A stretch of 42,037 nt of DNA from Parabacteroides sp. 52 (GTDB lineage Bacteria; Bacteroidota; Bacteroidia; Bacteroidales; Tannerellaceae): the NCBI RefSeq assembly GCF_010500925.1, contig NZ_QVMG01000017.1:1-42037 (forward strand). Reading direction: 5' to 3'. Both the position numbers and the translations under genes were made by a program. Under the pieces are notes generated by a model. That model did no database searches and was not told the origin of the DNA. It worked only from the letters and a program-made list of their open reading frames with translations. Numbering within the stretch: the first letter of the stretch is position 1; each line of letters opens with the position of its first letter. This document shows positions 1 through 7,897 of this stretch, piece after piece.

Positions 1-84
1 ACCTCAAAAACAACTACAAAAATGACCTCGTTTTGAAACGCAACTTTAGGGGGTCACTTTAAATTGGCCGAAGGGGGTCACTTT
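1..84. mobile_element. Probable end of an insertion sequence (IS21-like?), rest lies outside window
   Basis: The 12-bp motif GGGGGTCACTTT occurs twice in direct orientation, at 49-60 and 73-84, right where the reading frame of the neighbouring integrase stops early. Multiple short direct repeats inside an element end are known for the IS21 family, and this GTCACTTT/AAAGTGAC type of motif fits what I remember of such elements in Bacteroidetes. That assignment is inference: no transposase is visible because the element would extend left of base 1. The bases before 49 show no gene. Confidence 0.4.
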
Positions 85-1016
85 CGATGGAATTTCCACC
101 TGTCAAGAATCTGAATCGGAATATCCAGTAATGGGATATAAGAAGCCGTTCCCGTCTTTTGTCGGTTCAGAACAACCCACAAACTACCGTCTTCCTGCCG
201 TTGGATATTGGAATGTTTCAGATTCCTCAAATCAATGGCAGTGATACCCGTAAATACACAGAAAATAAACATATCACGGGTGAAATTCCATGTAGCATGT
301 TTCGTTTGCACCTGCATTAAGCGTTCTATTTCGTCATTCGTGAGCCACGGACGTTTAGGTATTATCTTTTCGGGAACGAAATCAAAAAACGGGTCTTGCC
401 GTATCAAGCCCTTGTGCTTTGCCTTTGTTATGCAGGTACGGAGCGGAATCATATTACATTTAACCGTTCTTGGGGCCATTTGCAGGTCTATTTTCAAGTA
501 AAAGGAATAGGCTTCAATAAAAGCAATATCTACTTGCCCGAAAGGTATATCGGTTACATTATATTTCTTGGAAAGAAAATCTTTCAAATGCCTGTAAGCA
601 TTGGGATATACTGGATAAGTCGATTCTTTTATCTTAACTCCAACGCTTTTCCGTTTTTCCTCCACCAGTTCCGCAAACTCCTGCATTAAGGTATTCCGAT
701 TTGTTCCGATACCACGCAATGCATTTTTCAGGGATTCGGCAGTAATGTAACCTTTGCTTTCGACCATTGCCTTGTAATGGGCGTTCAGTTCGGATTTATA
801 GCTTTCTATCTGCTTGTTTATAGAAGCATTGGATTTGCCGATAGCCAAACCGTCCTGTGCGTTCCATTCATCGGGTAGGATATCCATTCCCGTGCTAAAT
901 GCTTTACTTTCCCCGTCCACGCTGATGCGCCCCATTATCGGACATTTACCTGACTTCTTTTTCTTGCTGGTATTGAGATAAAATAATATGCTGAATGTAC
1001 TTCTGTTATGTTCCAT
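78..1016 (-). pseudogene. Truncated tyrosine recombinase (phage-type integrase), catalytic end missing
   Basis: A 312-residue remnant of a Bacteroidetes tyrosine recombinase, a family normally just over 400 residues long, as the intact neighbour (422) shows. It keeps the N-terminal arm-type DNA-binding domain (about 1-100), the SAM-like core-binding domain (about 110-210) and the first part of the catalytic domain (FTGITAIDL, then the NRQKTG lysine strand). It ends just after LDIPIQILDRWKF, so the HxxR, second histidine and nucleophilic tyrosine are absent and it cannot catalyse recombination. Its stop codon (78-80) lies inside the second copy of the terminal 12-bp repeat, so insertion of a mobile element most simply explains the truncation. 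The start ATG at 1016 lies 21 bp downstream of the stop of the upstream integrase, suggesting one transcript. Confidence 0.85.
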
Positions 1017-1037
1017 GATTATTATAACTGAATATTA

Positions 1038-2306
1038 TTACTGGTTATTGACTGGAAGATTGAATTTCCCTGCAAGGCGTTGGGATAGCCGTTTCATATC
1101 GTTACCGATTTTCTCGTTATTGACACGGGCGTAACGTTGGGTAGTCTGAATATTGCGGTGTCCCATCATTCGACTGACACTTTCAATCGGAACTCCCTGT
1201 GACAGGCATAATTGACTGGCAAAGCAATGTCGGGCAACGTGAAAGCTGACGTTGGTCGTTATATTACAATGCTTTGCAATAACTTTCAATGCATCCGAAA
1301 TTCGTCTATGTGATAAAACATTAAAAACCGTATCATCTTTTCCCGTTCCGCTTATTCCCCGATATTTCTCCATAATACGGGTAGGTATATCCAGTAATTT
1401 GACGTTGAAAGGAATATCCGTTTTCTGTCTTGACATGGAAATCCACCGGCTACCGTCTTCTTCGGTTACTATATCTTTCCATGTAAGTTGCTTCAAATCT
1501 ATGAATGACAAACCTGTGAACGCTGCAAAAACAAATAAATCACGGATAAAACTTTGGCTCGTAGATTTTAAAGGGGTTGATATAAGCCGTTCAAATTCTT
1601 CGGCGGATAAAGAGCGTTGTTGAAATTCTGGTTTTCCCAACTTATAGCCTAAAAATGGAGGATAGGTTATAATATTTCGGTGCAGGGCTATTCTTACTGC
1701 TTTTAGTAGCAAAGCGACAATAGAAACAATAGACTCCGCTTTCAGTTTGCGTTCCACCCGCAAATAGAAGTCGTAGGCTTCAATGAATGGCAGGTCTAAC
1801 TGATTCAGCGGAATGTCCTGAATATGGTACTTTTCATTCAGGAAGCGTTTAAGGTTTTTGTAGGCGACATTATATTTCGGATAGGTGTTTGCCGAACGGT
1901 CAATGCCTATCCGTTGGCGAAATTCCTCTGCCATATCCTTGAAATGGACGAGCAGGGTTTTCTGTGCGGTGGCTATTCCCTGAAAAGTAATTTTGACTTC
2001 CGTAGCAGTAACCGTTCCCGTTCGGTGTAGAATTTCTTTGTAGTGGGAATGTATCAGGAGATTAATTTTATTAATCTCCCTATTGAGTTCAACGGCAATA
2101 CGGCTTTTGCCGATTGCCCGCCCTGATTTGACATTCCAAAGCCGTTCGGAAACGCTTAGTTTGGAACTAAACTGGGCGATACTGTTTCCGATAATGATTT
2201 TACCGATTATCGGATAAGTTACACTTTCTCCGTCACTCCTTTTTTCAAGTCTGCTTTCTCGTTTGAGATAAAAAGACACTTTCAATTCATTACTCATAAC
2301 ACTCAC
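1038..2306 (-). CDS. Tyrosine recombinase / integrase, intact
   Basis: A 422-residue site-specific recombinase of the type found in Bacteroides mobilizable and conjugative elements. An arm-binding domain (about 1-105) is followed by a core-binding domain (about 115-215) and a catalytic domain (about 230-410). The catalytic residues visible are the lysine in MSRQKT, HVARH (HxxR), GHRN with the second histidine, and the nucleophile in TQRYARV. The first arginine position reads FTGLSFIDL, without the classical arginine, which to my knowledge is usual in this Bacteroidetes subgroup. It precedes the truncated integrase in the same direction, and both are related in layout. No matching attachment repeat was found within the window, so which element it belongs to is unknown. 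Confidence 0.93.
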   Translation of the reverse strand: MSVMSNELKVSFYLKRESRLEKRSDGESVTYPIIGKIIIGNSIAQFSSKLSVSERLWNVKSGRAIGKSRIAVELNREINKINLLIHSHYKEILHRTGTVTATEVKITFQGIATAQKTLLVHFKDMAEEFRQRIGIDRSANTYPKYNVAYKNLKRFLNEKYHIQDIPLNQLDLPFIEAYDFYLRVERKLKAESIVSIVALLLKAVRIALHRNIITYPPFLGYKLGKPEFQQRSLSAEEFERLISTPLKSTSQSFIRDLFVFAAFTGLSFIDLKQLTWKDIVTEEDGSRWISMSRQKTDIPFNVKLLDIPTRIMEKYRGISGTGKDDTVFNVLSHRRISDALKVIAKHCNITTNVSFHVARHCFASQLCLSQGVPIESVSRMMGHRNIQTTQRYARVNNEKIGNDMKRLSQRLAGKFNLPVNNQ

Positions 2307-2375
2307 ATTTTTAAGTTGATAAAATTACTTCTTATGTGAGTTATTCGAACAATGTAAACCACAGACAGACAGTGT

Positions 2376-2392
2376 TATAGTCGGACACTATA
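2376..2392. repeat. Small inverted repeat between integrase and AraC gene
   Basis: TATAGT-CGGAC-ACTATA gives 6-bp perfect arms around a 5-base centre, about 70 bp upstream of the integrase start. It could be a regulator or recombinase site. The remaining 2307-2495 holds no gene that I can see. Confidence 0.3.
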
Positions 2393-2495
2393 GGTCATTG
2401 GATTGCCGTGTTTTGCTCCGTCAAAAATGGGTAACGTTATAGAGACGGAATGTTTGCTTTTTTATGCCGAAATAGGCATTTTAGCTACCCGGCAC

Positions 2496-3413
2496 TCAAA
2501 GACAGAAACGGACATTTATCTTGATTATTAACCTGTTACCCTCTTTTGCTTTTCTTCGCTTTTTATCTTCTATTCCGGTAAAGCGTTTAAATATGCGGTT
2601 GAAATGGGTGATGCTGTTAAAACCACATTCCAGGCTGATTTGGTTTACATCCATGGAGCCGGTCAATAATAGTTGGCGAGCGTTTCCAATGCGTAAATTT
2701 AAGAGATAATCCATAAAGGTATTTCCGGTTTTTTCTTTAAAATAACGGCAGAAAGCCGACTTATTCATGGCGATGAGGGAGGCTATTTCTTCCAGGCTGA
2801 TCTCTTTTTTGTAATTTGCAGAGACATAGGAAATGACTTTTTTCATACGGTAGTCGGTAAACGCGGTGTATGACTCGGAGAATTGCAGGCTGCCGAGTAA
2901 TCTTTTTGCTTCCCATTTTCCCATCAGATCTAATAAAGTGATAAGGCTTGTGATTCTTGCGATGCCTGTTGTTTCGGGAAGGCTTTCTATTTGCCTGATA
3001 ATGGGGTTATCAGGCAAGAGGGAGAACTTTATTCCTTGTTTGGATTCTTCGAATAGTTTTTTGATATGCGACATATCTTCATAATGTTGGATCGCATAAG
3101 AGATAAAGTTTTTTTCGAATTGAATAATAATGCCTTTTACCCGTAAGACTTCGTTTCCGGTTTTATAACTCGGATCGCTATCCATATAATGGCGGGTATC
3201 CGGTCCGGTCATAATAAGCGTGTGGGGGTGAAACTTTTCTACGCTATCTGCCACGTATTGTGTGCCTGAGCCTTCTTTTACATAAATGATTTCAAATTCA
3301 CTGTGGAAGTGCATTGGGTAAGTAAAATGCTCATAATCAAATTCCCTGGCTATTATTGGGCTACCGGAATGGATATTTATATGTTCATGCATTAACTTTA
3401 TACCCATATACAT
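2496..3413 (-). CDS. AraC-family transcriptional regulator with N-terminal cupin sensor
   Basis: An AraC/XylS-type activator. The N-terminal part is a cupin-like ligand domain (FTYPMHFHSEFEIIYV, then PHTLIMTGPDTRHYM). The C-terminal hundred residues hold two helix-turn-helix motifs: ISLEEIASLIAMNKSAFCRYFKEKTG and the conserved DVNQISLECGFNSITHFNRIFKRFTG. The frame is open upstream to an ATG at 3470, but a good -7 box (TAATTTTG) lies at 3438-3431 inside that extension. I therefore place the start at 3413, with 3407 or 3392 as alternatives. After the HTH the usual P-x-x-YR ending is replaced by a lysine/arginine-rich tail. It is transcribed away from the plug protein and SusC/SusD genes, so it is the natural candidate to control them in response to a sugar. 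Confidence 0.92.
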   Translation of the reverse strand: MYMGIKLMHEHINIHSGSPIIAREFDYEHFTYPMHFHSEFEIIYVKEGSGTQYVADSVEKFHPHTLIMTGPDTRHYMDSDPSYKTGNEVLRVKGIIIQFEKNFISYAIQHYEDMSHIKKLFEESKQGIKFSLLPDNPIIRQIESLPETTGIARITSLITLLDLMGKWEAKRLLGSLQFSESYTAFTDYRMKKVISYVSANYKKEISLEEIASLIAMNKSAFCRYFKEKTGNTFMDYLLNLRIGNARQLLLTGSMDVNQISLECGFNSITHFNRIFKRFTGIEDKKRRKAKEGNRLIIKINVRFCL

Positions 3414-3418
3414 TCTTT

Positions 3419-3438
3419 TTTGTGCACAAACAAAATTA
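3419..3438 (-). promoter_or_regulatory. Predicted promoter of the AraC gene with a 12-bp palindrome at its start
   Basis: On the minus strand TAATTTTG (3438-3431) matches the Bacteroidetes -7 consensus TAnnTTTG. The perfect palindrome TTTGTGCACAAA (3419-3430) directly follows, where transcription would begin, as expected for autoregulation. No clear -33 box at standard spacing was found. Confidence 0.5.
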
Positions 3439-3504
3439 GCACATTTACCATCTCCTTTTTCTTTATGCAAATATCGTATCAGTATCGGTTGATATAGTGC
3501 CTAT

Positions 3505-3531
3505 TGTGTGCGTGCATCTAATTTATATTTG
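3505..3531 (+). promoter_or_regulatory. Predicted promoter and shared 12-mer upstream of the plug protein
   Basis: TATATTTG at 3524-3531 matches the -7 consensus TAnnTTTG and lies about 75 bp before the ATG at 3607. Just upstream, at 3505-3516, is TGTGTGCGTGCA. Exactly the same 12 bases recur at 4576-4587 in front of the SusC gene, so this is a candidate activator site common to both promoters. Confidence 0.5.
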
Positions 3532-3606
3532 TGAAATTATTTTAATAATCCGGCATGTGTTTGTTAATTTCTGTGTATGTGTTTGGCCGGTATAAAAAGG
3601 AAAATC

Positions 3607-4293
3607 ATGAAAAAACTGTTGTTAATCCTAGTCTCTCTCCTGTTTTTGTATCCCATTTATGGACAAGACAGAAATGTGTCCGGGCTTATTGTCACCCGGG
3701 AAGGAAAACCTGCAAAAGGAGTCAAGGTCTCCGTATTGGATACACGTATCTCTACAAAGACGAATAAAAACGGGGAGTTCAGATTACGTAAACTGCGGTC
3801 TGATGACAGTATTCTTGTGCAGATAAACAAGGATTTGTATGCCCGGTTTCTATTGGGTGAAAATGAAAGAGTAAAGTTGGTTTTATCAGATGATTTATTG
3901 ACAGTAGAACAAGAGAAAGGGCAGAGTATACCCGCTTCTTTATTATATGCTATGCATGTCCATGAAAACAGATCCGTTTCATTTGTCAATAGCCGCATGA
4001 TAAAACGCAGTTCGGCAATCACTTTGGTAGATGTTATCAAAGAGATGTTACCGGGTGTAATCATTCAAACAGATGAAGATACGGGGCAAATCTCGGCTAC
4101 GATGCGTGGGAAGAAGTCTTTGAATATGTCGAATGAATCGCTTGTGATCCTGGATGGAACAGAAACGACAATTCATGAAGCGAATCATAGTGTAGAGGCG
4201 GGAGCCATTGAAAGCATTGAAGTGATTAAAGATGGATTTGGCTATGGTGTGAAAGGCTCCAATGGAGTGATTGTGATAAAGACAAAGATATAA
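3607..4293 (+). CDS. Secreted mini-protein: carboxypeptidase-like domain plus TonB plug, no barrel
   Basis: 228 residues from the ATG at 3607. This start is preferred over an in-frame ATG at 3577 because it gives a clean Sec signal peptide (MKKLLLILVSLLFLYPIYGQ) after AAGGAAAATC. Residues about 23-95 resemble the carboxypeptidase-D-regulatory-like domain found at the N-terminus of SusC proteins (VSGLIVTREGKPAKGVKVSVLDT). Residues about 125-228 resemble a TonB-receptor plug (LVDVIKEMLPGV, SLVILDGTETT, IESIEVIKDGFGYGVKGSNGVIVIKTK). The protein stops exactly where a 600-700-residue beta-barrel would begin, and no barrel fragment follows in any frame of the next 400 bases. It may be a free-standing periplasmic plug protein or a cleanly eroded SusC. 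Position between the AraC regulator and the SusC gene suggests co-regulation. Confidence 0.8.
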   Translation: MKKLLLILVSLLFLYPIYGQDRNVSGLIVTREGKPAKGVKVSVLDTRISTKTNKNGEFRLRKLRSDDSILVQINKDLYARFLLGENERVKLVLSDDLLTVEQEKGQSIPASLLYAMHVHENRSVSFVNSRMIKRSSAITLVDVIKEMLPGVIIQTDEDTGQISATMRGKKSLNMSNESLVILDGTETTIHEANHSVEAGAIESIEVIKDGFGYGVKGSNGVIVIKTKI

Positions 4294-4696
4294 GCGAAGC
4301 CTTAGGATATGCGTCTCTTTTTATATCTATTTAACGATAGAATGCCTTTGTGCAAATATGTGTACTGAATCTGCTAATATAATGTAATCATGAGAGAACG
4401 AAGTCGCTTACTTTTGCTTTGTGTAAAATTTTCTTTAAAAGAATATATTTTACTTAAACAAAAAGAGTTCCATCTTCTTCTTGTTTTTTTATAGGAATAA
4501 TAACGCTATCTGTTTGTGTAATTTATAAATAATAGTAAATGAAAATCGAGTTCAATTTTTTTTATTCTTGTTTTATGTGTGCGTGCACATATTGAAAACG
4601 ATCGAAGTTAGAGCCTGGCTTTGATTCTATGCACATGCATAACCACACGTAGGCTAATAAATCAATCTTAATGTTTAATACTAAATTAAAATCAGT
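4294..4696. other. 403-bp intergenic leader before the SusC gene
   Basis: No gene is visible. It holds an AT-rich hairpin (GTAAAAT at 4423-4429 with ATTTTAC at 4447-4453, inner arms TTCTTT/AAAGAA), an isolated -7-like TACTTTTG (4409-4416), and the TGTGTGCGTGCA 12-mer (4576-4587). A run of alternating purine-pyrimidine TGCACATGCA follows near 4630. I could not assign the start of transcription of the SusC gene. Confidence 0.5.
4576..4587 (+). promoter_or_regulatory. Second copy of the 12-mer TGTGTGCGTGCA (candidate activator site)
   Basis: Identical to 3505-3516 and lying 109 bp upstream of the SusC start codon. Two identical 12-mers in the two plus-strand promoter regions beside one AraC gene make a plausible binding site. 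This is inference, with no experimental support here. Confidence 0.45.
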
Positions 4697-7600
4697 ATGA
4701 AAATTAAATTTCTCTTACAATCTTTTACCTGTAGGATGCTCATAGCGGTATTCTTGCTGGGATTGTTTTTTGATGTTCAGGCACAAAATGCAAGTTCCCA
4801 GGGGGGGTATACGGTAACCGGAACAGTCACAGATGTCACAGGTGAGCCTCTTCTCGGCGTAAATATTATGCAAAAGGGAACCTCCAATGGGGCTATTACC
4901 GATATTGACGGTAAGTATTCCATCCGCTTAGCCAGTCAGAGTGGCACATTGACCTTTTCTTATATTGGGTACTTGCCACAGGATGTTACAGTAAACGCCA
5001 ATGTATTAAATGTCGTGTTGCAGGAAGACTCTCAGGCGTTGGAAGAAGTTGTTGTTATTGGTTATGGTACGGCCAGAAAGAAAGATTTGACTGGGGCCAT
5101 TTCAACCGTACGGGCGGAAAAGCTGGAAAATGAAGCGCCTCGTTCCGTACAAGATATTTTGCGTGCGAATAGTGCCGGTTTGAATGTGAGTATGTCTACC
5201 AATGCAGCCGGAACAGGTGATTTGCAGATTCGTGGTAAGAACACGTTGAAAGCAGGATCCAGTCCGCTTATAGTATTGGATGGTGTGATTTATCCCGGCG
5301 ACTTGCAGGATATTAACCCGAATGACATACAAAATATTGACATTTTGAAAGATGCCAGTTCGGCTGCTGTATATGGAGCGAAAGCAGCCAGTGGAGTAGT
5401 GGCTATCACAACGAAAAAGGGGCGGACAGGTAAACCGGTCATTACGTTCAATACCAATATCGGATTGGTGGAGACGGCTAATTTGCCGAAAACATTGGAT
5501 GCGGATGGCTTTTTACAGTTCCGTTATGATTATGAAGTAGGAAAGACAACGGCAGCGGATCTAGCTAAATATCCGGGTAAATTTACAGATCCCCGGAAGC
5601 TGGGAGACTTAGGTGTTGACCCTCTTGCTTGGTATAACTATACACAAAAGAATCCGGTAAGCTCTTTGCCTTCGGAAAAAGATATGATAACGGCGTGGTT
5701 GACTCGTCTGGAATTGAAAACTCCGGAAATCGATAATTATCTGGCTAACCGGATCACGAATTGGGATGATATTGTTTTCCAGACAGGTTTCCAACAAGAC
5801 TATACGGCTTCTATTTCTAATCGTACGGATAATTTTTCTTATTATTGGTCGCTTGGATATACAGATCGTGAAGGGGTACGTGCTGATGAAAAGTATACGA
5901 ACTTCCGTACGCGTTTGAATATGGAATCCAAGGTGACTAACTTCCTGACCGTAGGGGTAAATGCCTCATTCAACACACGGGATAATCTGTATATGCCTAC
6001 CGATGATCAACGTATGATTGCCGATGTGGGTCAAAGAGAGAATTTATCACCTTTTGCAGCCAATGAAATAAATAATCCGGATAGTCCTTACCGTATGTAT
6101 CCAACAGGGGATAATAATGGAAAGAATCCCTTTTATGATCCTTTGTTTAGAGATAAAAAGAACTTGAACCATTATTTCAATGCGAATATATACGGTCAAT
6201 TGTTCTTGCCGTTTGGGATTGAATACCAAATGAATTTTGCTCCGTATTATCGATTCCATGAATATTATTTCCATGAATCCTCTCTGCATACAGAATGGAA
6301 GGCCAAGGGTGGACAATCGCAGCGAAAAGCCTTGAAAGAATTCAGCTGGCAGATTGATAATATTATCCGTTGGAAAAAAACATTCAACAGAGATCATAAA
6401 GTAGAGGTTACTTTATTGCAGAATGCAGAAAAGAAACAAAGTTGGCAGACTGTTGCGAACAATCAGGGATATTCTCCAAGTGACGTGTTGGGATATCATC
6501 GTTTGCAGGCAGGTACGGTGCCAACGGTTAGTAGTGAAGATAAGTACAGTACAGGAGATGCTATGATGGCTCGTTTGTTCTATTCTTTCCAGGATAAATA
6601 TATGCTTACCGCTTCTGTGCGCCGGGATGGTTATTCTGCCTTCGGACAGGAAAATCCGAGAGCCACTTTCCCTTCTGTTGCTTTGGGGTGGGTGTTTAGC
6701 TCTGAAAACTTTATGGCAAAGACGGCTGATTGGTTGAATTATGGTAAGTTGCGTTTTTCTTGGGGAAAGAATGGTAACCGCGATATTGGACAATATGCAG
6801 CTTTGTCGGATATGGTCTCTGGTTCACATCCTTATATCGATCAGAACGGAAATGTGTATATTACTTCTCAGTTGTATGTAAACACAATGTCTAATAAAGG
6901 GTTGAAGTGGGAAAGTACTGCCGCTTATAACTTTGGTTTGGATTTCACTTTGTTTAATTTCCTTTCCGGATCAATGGAAGCTTATGTGTCTGAAACCAAT
7001 GATTTGTTGGTGAACAGATCCTTGCCTGAGATTATCGGTTTCAATGATGTAATGGCTAACTTAGGTAAATTGGAAAACAAAGGTTTTGAGTTGACATTGA
7101 ATGCCGACATTATCAATAATCCGAATTTCGGCTGGTCTTCTTCCGGTACTTTTTCTTTCAACCGTCGTAAGATCAAGAAACTCTACGGAGATATGGTCGA
7201 TGTATTGGATGAAAAAGGCAATGTGATCGGACAAAAAGAAGCGGATGACGTGAAGAACAAATGGTTCATCGGACAAGATCCGGATCGTATCTGGGGATAC
7301 GAACGTAATGGTGTATGGCAGTTGGGCGAAGAAGCAGAAGCAAAGAAATATGGACTTCAACCGGGTGATTTCAAGTATATAGATCAGAATGAAGACGGTG
7401 TCATGACGGATGACGATAAAGTATTCCAGGGATATACCACACCGCGTTTCCGTTGGTCTTGGAGAAATGAGTTTACATTTTATAAAAACTTTAGTTTATC
7501 TTTTATGATGTATTCTTACCTCGGTCAGTATGGTACCTATAACAGAGCGGCTAACGCATTGTCATTGGCAGACCGTAAAACATGGTATGACCAACCTCGT

Positions 7601-7876
7601 TGGACACCGGAAAACCCGACAAATGATTATGCACGTATCGGCTCTAAGAACATTGGAGATAACTATATCAAAAAGTCGTTTGTTCGTTTGGAGAATGTGA
7701 CTCTGTCTTATAATATTCCTAAGAGTTTGCTGAAAAAAGTATCTGTTCAAAACATGCGTTTGTCTCTCAGTGTGCGTAATGCGGCTGTCTTTGCTCCGAA
7801 TTGGGAATTTGGCGATGTAGAAGGTGGCGATATTACCCCCAGAACATATAACCTGAGTGTGAACTTTACCTTATAA
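4697..7876 (+). CDS. SusC/RagA-family TonB-dependent outer-membrane transporter
   Basis: A 1059-residue outer-membrane importer that works with a SusD lipoprotein lid to take up oligosaccharides or glycosides using TonB energy. A signal peptide (about 1-30, ending DVQAQ) is followed by a carboxypeptidase-like domain (about 38-115: VTGTVTDVTGEPLLGVNIMQ, FSYIGYLPQDVTV). Next is the TonB-box region EEVVVIGYG, the plug domain (about 130-245: VQDILRANSAGLNV, SPLIVLDGVIYPGDL, AAVYGAKAASGVVAITTKKG) and the barrel, ending in YNLSVNFTL with a terminal aromatic-x-leucine typical of barrel proteins. No STN domain is present, so it is not of the anti-sigma-signalling type. The paired SusD gene starts 21 bp downstream. 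Confidence 0.96.
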   Translation: MKIKFLLQSFTCRMLIAVFLLGLFFDVQAQNASSQGGYTVTGTVTDVTGEPLLGVNIMQKGTSNGAITDIDGKYSIRLASQSGTLTFSYIGYLPQDVTVNANVLNVVLQEDSQALEEVVVIGYGTARKKDLTGAISTVRAEKLENEAPRSVQDILRANSAGLNVSMSTNAAGTGDLQIRGKNTLKAGSSPLIVLDGVIYPGDLQDINPNDIQNIDILKDASSAAVYGAKAASGVVAITTKKGRTGKPVITFNTNIGLVETANLPKTLDADGFLQFRYDYEVGKTTAADLAKYPGKFTDPRKLGDLGVDPLAWYNYTQKNPVSSLPSEKDMITAWLTRLELKTPEIDNYLANRITNWDDIVFQTGFQQDYTASISNRTDNFSYYWSLGYTDREGVRADEKYTNFRTRLNMESKVTNFLTVGVNASFNTRDNLYMPTDDQRMIADVGQRENLSPFAANEINNPDSPYRMYPTGDNNGKNPFYDPLFRDKKNLNHYFNANIYGQLFLPFGIEYQMNFAPYYRFHEYYFHESSLHTEWKAKGGQSQRKALKEFSWQIDNIIRWKKTFNRDHKVEVTLLQNAEKKQSWQTVANNQGYSPSDVLGYHRLQAGTVPTVSSEDKYSTGDAMMARLFYSFQDKYMLTASVRRDGYSAFGQENPRATFPSVALGWVFSSENFMAKTADWLNYGKLRFSWGKNGNRDIGQYAALSDMVSGSHPYIDQNGNVYITSQLYVNTMSNKGLKWESTAAYNFGLDFTLFNFLSGSMEAYVSETNDLLVNRSLPEIIGFNDVMANLGKLENKGFELTLNADIINNPNFGWSSSGTFSFNRRKIKKLYGDMVDVLDEKGNVIGQKEADDVKNKWFIGQDPDRIWGYERNGVWQLGEEAEAKKYGLQPGDFKYIDQNEDGVMTDDDKVFQGYTTPRFRWSWRNEFTFYKNFSLSFMMYSYLGQYGTYNRAANALSLADRKTWYDQPRWTPENPTNDYARIGSKNIGDNYIKKSFVRLENVTLSYNIPKSLLKKVSVQNMRLSLSVRNAAVFAPNWEFGDVEGGDITPRTYNLSVNFTL

Positions 7877-7897
7877 TAAATTAAAATCTGAGTAAAT

